Shown in pieces: positions 60,137-64,000 of a stretch of DNA of 64,000 nt. Positions within the stretch are counted from its first letter, which is position 1. Each line of letters starts with the position of its first letter. The notes under the pieces were generated by a model. That model saw nothing but the letters and a program-made list of their open reading frames with translations. It did no database searches and was not told where the DNA came from. This stretch comes from G963708325 sp963708325 (GTDB taxonomy: Bacteria > Actinomycetota > Thermoleophilia > Solirubrobacterales > 70-9). Location of the stretch: positions 1,612,001 through 1,676,000 of the forward strand of contig OY970203.1 of NCBI GenBank assembly GCA_963708325.1, given 5' to 3'. Made by a program: the position numbers and the translations under genes.

Positions 60137-60987
60137 GCGGGCTCTGGAATCGCTCGGAGCTCGGGCTCGGGCAGGACCGCTGCCATCCGCTCGGCCCTGC
60201 GCTGCTGCCAGACGACGAGCACGATCGCCAGTGTGGTGACCATGAACAGGATGGTCGCGAGCACGTTCACCTGTACCGGGATGCCCCGGAGAGCCACCCC
60301 GTAGACGTAGAGCGGGAAGGTCACAGTCGTGCCGGAGTTGAAGTTCGAGATCACGAAGTCGTCGATCGAGAGGGCGAAAGCGAGCAGGGCCGCGGCCATG
60401 ATCGCGGGCGCCAGCAGCGGGAACGTGACGTAACGGAAGGTCTGCACCGGGGTCGCCCCGAGGTCGCGCGCCGCCTCCTCGAGGCTGCGGTCGAACCCGA
60501 TCAATCGCGAGCGCACCACGACCACCACGAAGCTGATCGAGAACATGATGTGTGCGATCAACAGCGTGCTGAAGCCGAGCGGGGCCGAGTAGAAGATGAA
60601 CAGCGACAGCAGCGACGCGCCCATGACGATCTCGGGCGTGGCCATCGGCAGGATGATCAGCAGATTCGACGCCCGCCGGCCGAAGAAGTCGTAGCGGACG
60701 AGCGCCAGCGCCATCAACGTCCCGATCGCGGTCGAGACAATCGTCGCCAGGAGTGCCAGCTTGAGCGACGTCTGGAGGGCGTCGTTGAGCTCCTGGTTGG
60801 AGAAGGCGTGCTGCCAGTACTCGAGCGTGAAGCCACCGGAAAGGGAGAAGTCGAGGCGGTCCCGCGGCGTCTCCGCGAACGAGAAGACGGCAATGACCGC
60901 GATCGGGACGAGCAGGTAGAAGACGGCGAGCCCGGCATAGATGCGCAGGCCGTTGCGTTTCAACCACGTCCACGCGGAAGCGGCCAT
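60133..60987 (-). CDS. potC: spermidine/putrescine ABC transporter permease PotC
   Basis: 284 residues, six transmembrane helices. The cytoplasmic EAA loop that docks the ATPase is LEEAARDLGATPVQTFRYVT with FPLLAPAI. Residues IDDFVISNF and the final helix (LATILFMVTTLAIVLVVW) are typical for PotC/PotI. Follows potB by 2 bp. Confidence 0.93.
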   Translation of the reverse strand: MAASAWTWLKRNGLRIYAGLAVFYLLVPIAVIAVFSFAETPRDRLDFSLSGGFTLEYWQHAFSNQELNDALQTSLKLALLATIVSTAIGTLMALALVRYDFFGRRASNLLIILPMATPEIVMGASLLSLFIFYSAPLGFSTLLIAHIMFSISFVVVVVRSRLIGFDRSLEEAARDLGATPVQTFRYVTFPLLAPAIMAAALLAFALSIDDFVISNFNSGTTVTFPLYVYGVALRGIPVQVNVLATILFMVTTLAIVLVVWQQRRAERMAAVLPEPELRAIPEPA

Positions 60988-60989
60988 CG

Positions 60990-61874
60990 CTAAGCCCTCG
61001 CCTCCTCCTCCTCGCCCATGAACGCCTCCGTCCCAGCGATCCGGATGTAGACGATCACCATCACCAGGATCGCGGCCATCATCAGGAAGGAGAGGGCGGC
61101 GGCCTCGGGATAGTCGCGCTCGACCAGGAACAGCGATTGGATCTTGTTGCCGATCATCGCCTGGTGGGTGCCCCCGAGAATGGTGGCGTTGATGTAGTCG
61201 CCGAAGGCGGGGATGAAGGTGAGCAGCACGCCGGCGACGATTCCCGGAGCGGTCATCGGCAGCGTCACCCGCAGGAACGCCTGGGTCGAGGACGCGTAGA
61301 GGTCCTTGGCGGCCTCGATCAGGCGCAGGTCGAGCCGCTCGATGCTGGCGTAGATCGGCAGGATCATGAACGGCAGGAAGTTGTAGGTGAGCCCCGCGAT
61401 CACCGCAGTCGATGTCGCCAGGAGCCGCCCGTTCTGCGGAATCAGGTGCAGGGTCTGGAAGACGCCGACGATCGGCCCGGAGTCATAGAGGATCGTCTTC
61501 CAGGCGATCGTGCGGATCAGGTATGTGGTGAAGAAGGGGGCGATCACCGCGAACAGCAGCAGCAGCCGCCAGCGCCCCGACTGCTGGGCGATCGCGTAGG
61601 CGAGCGGGTAGGAGATCAGCAGCGCCAGGATCGTGGCGGCGCCCGCGTAGTAGAAGGAGCGCACGACCTGCTCCCTGTTGCCCGATAGCGAGTCGGGGAA
61701 GTTCGACCACTGCCAGGTGAAGTGGAAACCGCCGGTGAAGAGCGAGCCCGATTCGAGCGCCTGCTCGGCCATGAACCCCATCGGGATGACGAAGAACACG
61801 AGCAGCCATAGCGCCCCCGGAGCGAGCAGCCAGTAGGGAACGAGGCGGCGGCGGATCGTCACGCCTCGAGTCAT
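60990..61874 (-). CDS. potB: spermidine/putrescine ABC transporter permease PotB
   Basis: 294 residues, six helices, EAA loop LIEAAKDLYASSTQAFLRVTLP. N-terminal helix VPYWLLAPGALWLLVFFVIPM and PFFTTYLIRTIAWKTIL are PotB/PotH-like. Ends in an acidic tail (EEEEARA). Located 34 bp after potD and 2 bp before potC. Confidence 0.93.
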   Translation of the reverse strand: MTRGVTIRRRLVPYWLLAPGALWLLVFFVIPMGFMAEQALESGSLFTGGFHFTWQWSNFPDSLSGNREQVVRSFYYAGAATILALLISYPLAYAIAQQSGRWRLLLLFAVIAPFFTTYLIRTIAWKTILYDSGPIVGVFQTLHLIPQNGRLLATSTAVIAGLTYNFLPFMILPIYASIERLDLRLIEAAKDLYASSTQAFLRVTLPMTAPGIVAGVLLTFIPAFGDYINATILGGTHQAMIGNKIQSLFLVERDYPEAAALSFLMMAAILVMVIVYIRIAGTEAFMGEEEEARA

Positions 61875-61908
61875 CGGATCGGCTCGACTCTCCGCCGCCG
61901 CCTCGCGG

Positions 61909-63048
61909 TTAGCCGGTGACCACGTTCTGGAATGCCTGGGTTATGTCCTGCTGCTCCTTCGCGCTGCCGGGTGGGTTCGGATCGCCCGAGCATCCCTTGA
62001 TCGAGGCCGCCGACGGGAAGATCAGAGGGTCCTGTGCCAGCTCGGGATCCTTCTTGGCGAGGATCGGCTGGACCCCGTCCACCGGGGTGACGTAGTTCAC
62101 GTACGCCGCGATGTCGGCCTGGACCTCGGGCCGATAGACGAAGTTCATGAACGCGTACGCCGCCGCGGTGTTGGGCGCGCCGACCGGGATCACCATCTGG
62201 TCGAAGAATGTGTCGCAGCCGTCGGTGGGCCGGCGCCACTCGGCGTTCTTGTTGCCGATCAGCGACGCATCCCCCGACCAGCCGATCGCCGCCACGACGT
62301 TGCCGCTGGTCAGGTCCTCGGTGTACTCGTTGCCGGTGAAGCGGCGGATCTGGCCCGAGTCCGCCGCCTGCTTGATCTTGTCGATCGCCGCCGTCCAGTC
62401 CTGCTTGGTGAAGTTGCTGGGATCGGCGCCCATGCTCTGCATCACCAGCGGCACCGTGTCCCGCATCTCGTCGAGCATTTCCACCTTGCCCTTGTACTTG
62501 GGGTCGAAGAGGTCGCTGATCGACTTGATCTCGGGCGCCTTCGAGGTGTCGACCCAGATCCCCGTCAGGCCGCCCTGCCACGGGATCGAGAACTTGCGGC
62601 CCGGGTCGGTGTCGTCTTTGGCGAACTCCGGACGGATGTTGTCGAAGACCGTCTTCAGGTCGGCATGGTTGAGTTGCTCCAGGTAGCCGAGGTCCCACAT
62701 CTGCTTCGCCAACCAGTTGGTGACCACGAAGAGGCTGCGCCCGCCCGACTTCCCGTTGTCGAGCAGCGGCTGCAACTTGCCGAAGAACTGGGTGTTCGAG
62801 TTGACGTCCTCGATGTACTTCACATCGACTGGGTAGGTTTTCTCGAATTCCGCGACGGTGCCCTTGGCACCGGGATCGATGTAGCCCGGCCAGTTGGAGA
62901 AGGTCATCTCGCCGGTCGGCTTGCCTCCCTTCGCGACCGGTGCCTGGGCGCCGCCGCCGCCGTTGTCGCCGCAGGCGGCTATCAGCATCGCCGTCGCCAG
63001 CGTCAAGGCGGCCACGACCAGAGTCCGAATCGTTCGTGCTTGGCTCAC
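61909..63048 (-). CDS. potD: polyamine-binding lipoprotein PotD
   Basis: 379 residues. Signal peptide with lipobox LIAAC (lipidated Cys ~26), then the mature family start GEMTFSNWPGYIDPG, VKYIEDVNSNTQFFGKL, FSIPWQGGLTGIWVDTS and AAIGWSGDASLIG. The conserved Trp and acidic residues of the polyamine cleft appear present (NWPGYID, WSGD). GTG 63048 is preceded by AGGAG. Lies 22 bp after potA. Confidence 0.93.
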   Translation of the reverse strand: MSQARTIRTLVVAALTLATAMLIAACGDNGGGGAQAPVAKGGKPTGEMTFSNWPGYIDPGAKGTVAEFEKTYPVDVKYIEDVNSNTQFFGKLQPLLDNGKSGGRSLFVVTNWLAKQMWDLGYLEQLNHADLKTVFDNIRPEFAKDDTDPGRKFSIPWQGGLTGIWVDTSKAPEIKSISDLFDPKYKGKVEMLDEMRDTVPLVMQSMGADPSNFTKQDWTAAIDKIKQAADSGQIRRFTGNEYTEDLTSGNVVAAIGWSGDASLIGNKNAEWRRPTDGCDTFFDQMVIPVGAPNTAAAYAFMNFVYRPEVQADIAAYVNYVTPVDGVQPILAKKDPELAQDPLIFPSAASIKGCSGDPNPPGSAKEQQDITQAFQNVVTG

Positions 63049-63070
63049 CGTTCTCTCCTGTCTGTGTCGG

Positions 63071-64000
63071 TCAAGTCTTTGTCGCTTCCTCCTCCGCGAC
63101 CCCGACCGATGCGGCCGACTCGCGGACCAAGTGCATGTGCTCCGGTGCCCAGGCGAGCTGCACGCGGGCCCCCCCGCCGGGGAGCCGCTGGCGCTCGCTT
63201 TCGTCGGCGTTCGGGACCAGCACGGTCATCTCGACGCCGTCGCTGAGGCGAACGACGATCTGGGTGGACGTGCCGAGGAAGACCGACGCCTCCACTACGC
63301 CCTCGACGGAGGCCATGTGCGGCATCCCCCGCTCCTCGACACGCCGGATGTCGAGCTTCTCCGGCCGAACGACGGCATGGCAGCGCTCGCCGGGGCCGAG
63401 CCCGTTCACCGCCGCCTCGATCTCGATGCCCACGTCGAGCCGCACCGAGCCGCGGCCGGCGTCGCTCGACGTCACCATCGCCGGCATCAGGTTCGACACT
63501 CCGATGAAACCGGCCACGAAGGTGGTGCGGGGCCGCTCGTAGACCTCCTCCGGGGCGCCCACCTGCTCGACCACGCCGCGGTTCATCACCGCGATCCGGT
63601 CGGACATCGTCAGCGCCTCCTCCTGGTCGTGGGTGACGTAGACGAAGGTGATCCCGACGTCGCGCTGGATCCGCTTCAACTCGACCTGCAGTCCCTTGCG
63701 CAGCTTCAGGTCGAGAGCGCCGAGGGGCTCGTCGAGCAGCAGGACCTCGGGCAGGTTGACCAGGGCCCGCGCCAGCGCCACGCGCTGCTGCTGGCCGCCG
63801 GAGAGCTGGTTCGGCTTGCGGTTCGCCTCGGTGCCAAGTCCGACGCGCTCCAGCTCCTCCTCGACCCGGCGCTTGATCTCCTCCTTGGCCACGTTCTTGC
63901 GCCGCAGCCCGAACGCGATGTTGTCGCGCACGCTGAGGTGCGGGAACAGCGCGTAGCTCTGAAAGACGGTGTTGGTCGGCCGGCGGTGGGGCGGAAGCGC
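63071..64000 (-). CDS. potA: spermidine/putrescine ABC transporter ATPase PotA (5' end beyond window)
   Basis: The open frame enters from base 64000 with RRPTNTVFQSYALFPHLSVRDN, the Q-loop region, so the Walker A part lies outside. Visible: signature LSGGQQQRVALARAL, Walker B VLLLDEPLGALD, H-loop VYVTHDQEEA, and the TOBE-type C-terminal regulatory domain to residue ~310 of the visible part. First visible gene of the potADBC transport operon. Confidence 0.95.
   Translation of the reverse strand, partial: ALPPHRRPTNTVFQSYALFPHLSVRDNIAFGLRRKNVAKEEIKRRVEEELERVGLGTEANRKPNQLSGGQQQRVALARALVNLPEVLLLDEPLGALDLKLRKGLQVELKRIQRDVGITFVYVTHDQEEALTMSDRIAVMNRGVVEQVGAPEEVYERPRTTFVAGFIGVSNLMPAMVTSSDAGRGSVRLDVGIEIEAAVNGLGPGERCHAVVRPEKLDIRRVEERGMPHMASVEGVVEASVFLGTSTQIVVRLSDGVEMTVLVPNADESERQRLPGGGARVQLAWAPEHMHLVRESAASVGVAEEEATKT

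Overview
The window is a 64-kb piece of a very GC-rich bacterial chromosome, dense with short intergenic gaps and many 1-14 bp gene overlaps. The gene set points to an actinobacterium: a dnaK-grpE-dnaJ-hspR-clpB heat-shock operon, myo-inositol-1-phosphate synthase beside a phosphatidylinositol-phosphate-synthase-like enzyme, a phasin-like Lys/Ala-rich protein, a LigD-type ligase and an LLM-class (probably F420-dependent) oxidoreductase. The style of the small secreted proteins and of several conserved hypotheticals suggests class Thermoleophilia (Solirubrobacterales/Gaiellales-like). That placement is inference from gene content, not from a marker phylogeny.

Layout. 1-6.4 kb: heat-shock operon on the minus strand, with clpB cut by the window edge. 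6.5-8.5 kb: sugar kinase, endonuclease III and cytochrome c in one coupled minus-strand unit. 8.5-14.8 kb: plus-strand run with a haloalkane-dehalogenase-like hydrolase, then a phosphoinositide locus (PAP2 membrane phosphatase, CDP-alcohol phosphatidyltransferase, ino1), an unusual glycosyltransferase-PHP fusion and a degenerate uracil-DNA-glycosylase-like protein. 15-23.2 kb: secreted GH5 hydrolase, LLM oxidoreductase, RNA m5U methyltransferase, M3-like peptidase, phasin-like protein, EEP hydrolase, argF. 23.3-27.1 kb: tRNA-Glu, lgt, and a znuABC zinc importer facing its probable zur repressor across a compact shared promoter. 27.2-28.3 kb: atypical SDR and a SnoaL-like protein.

28.5-33.2 kb is the clearest accessory region. 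A 47-bp perfect direct repeat runs from the anticodon loop to just past the 3' end of tRNA-Val(TAC) and recurs 4,597 bp downstream. The segment between has visibly lower GC. It carries five small exported proteins or lipoproteins (four tightly coupled) and a RES-Xre type toxin-antitoxin pair, but no integrase. Both ends carry the same paired heptamer (TGGAAGC, N4, TGGAAGC), as expected of integrase arm-type sites. It reads as an integrase-less, trans-mobilised or decayed tRNA island.

33.2-40.7 kb: cell-surface and hypothetical proteins, a parallel beta-helix protein that shares a C-terminal domain with an island cargo protein, a two-domain LigD and a YetF-like protein. 40.8-44.4 kb: a FIST sensor followed by a GAF-GGDEF-EAL cyclic-di-GMP enzyme. 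44.4-52.8 kb: FAH-family enzyme, cold-shock protein, tRNA-Asp, ferritin, enolase-superfamily enzyme, flavodoxin-fold reductase and a CPA1 antiporter flanked by two paralogous small membrane proteins. 52.8-64 kb is organised around polyamines: arginine decarboxylase and agmatinase (synthesis), then aldehyde dehydrogenase, universal stress protein, APC permease and a PotABCD importer (uptake and catabolism), with an EAL-domain protein between the halves. A 40-residue single-helix protein encoded directly behind potC is a duplicate of PotC's own last transmembrane helix and is the most unexpected small gene in the window.
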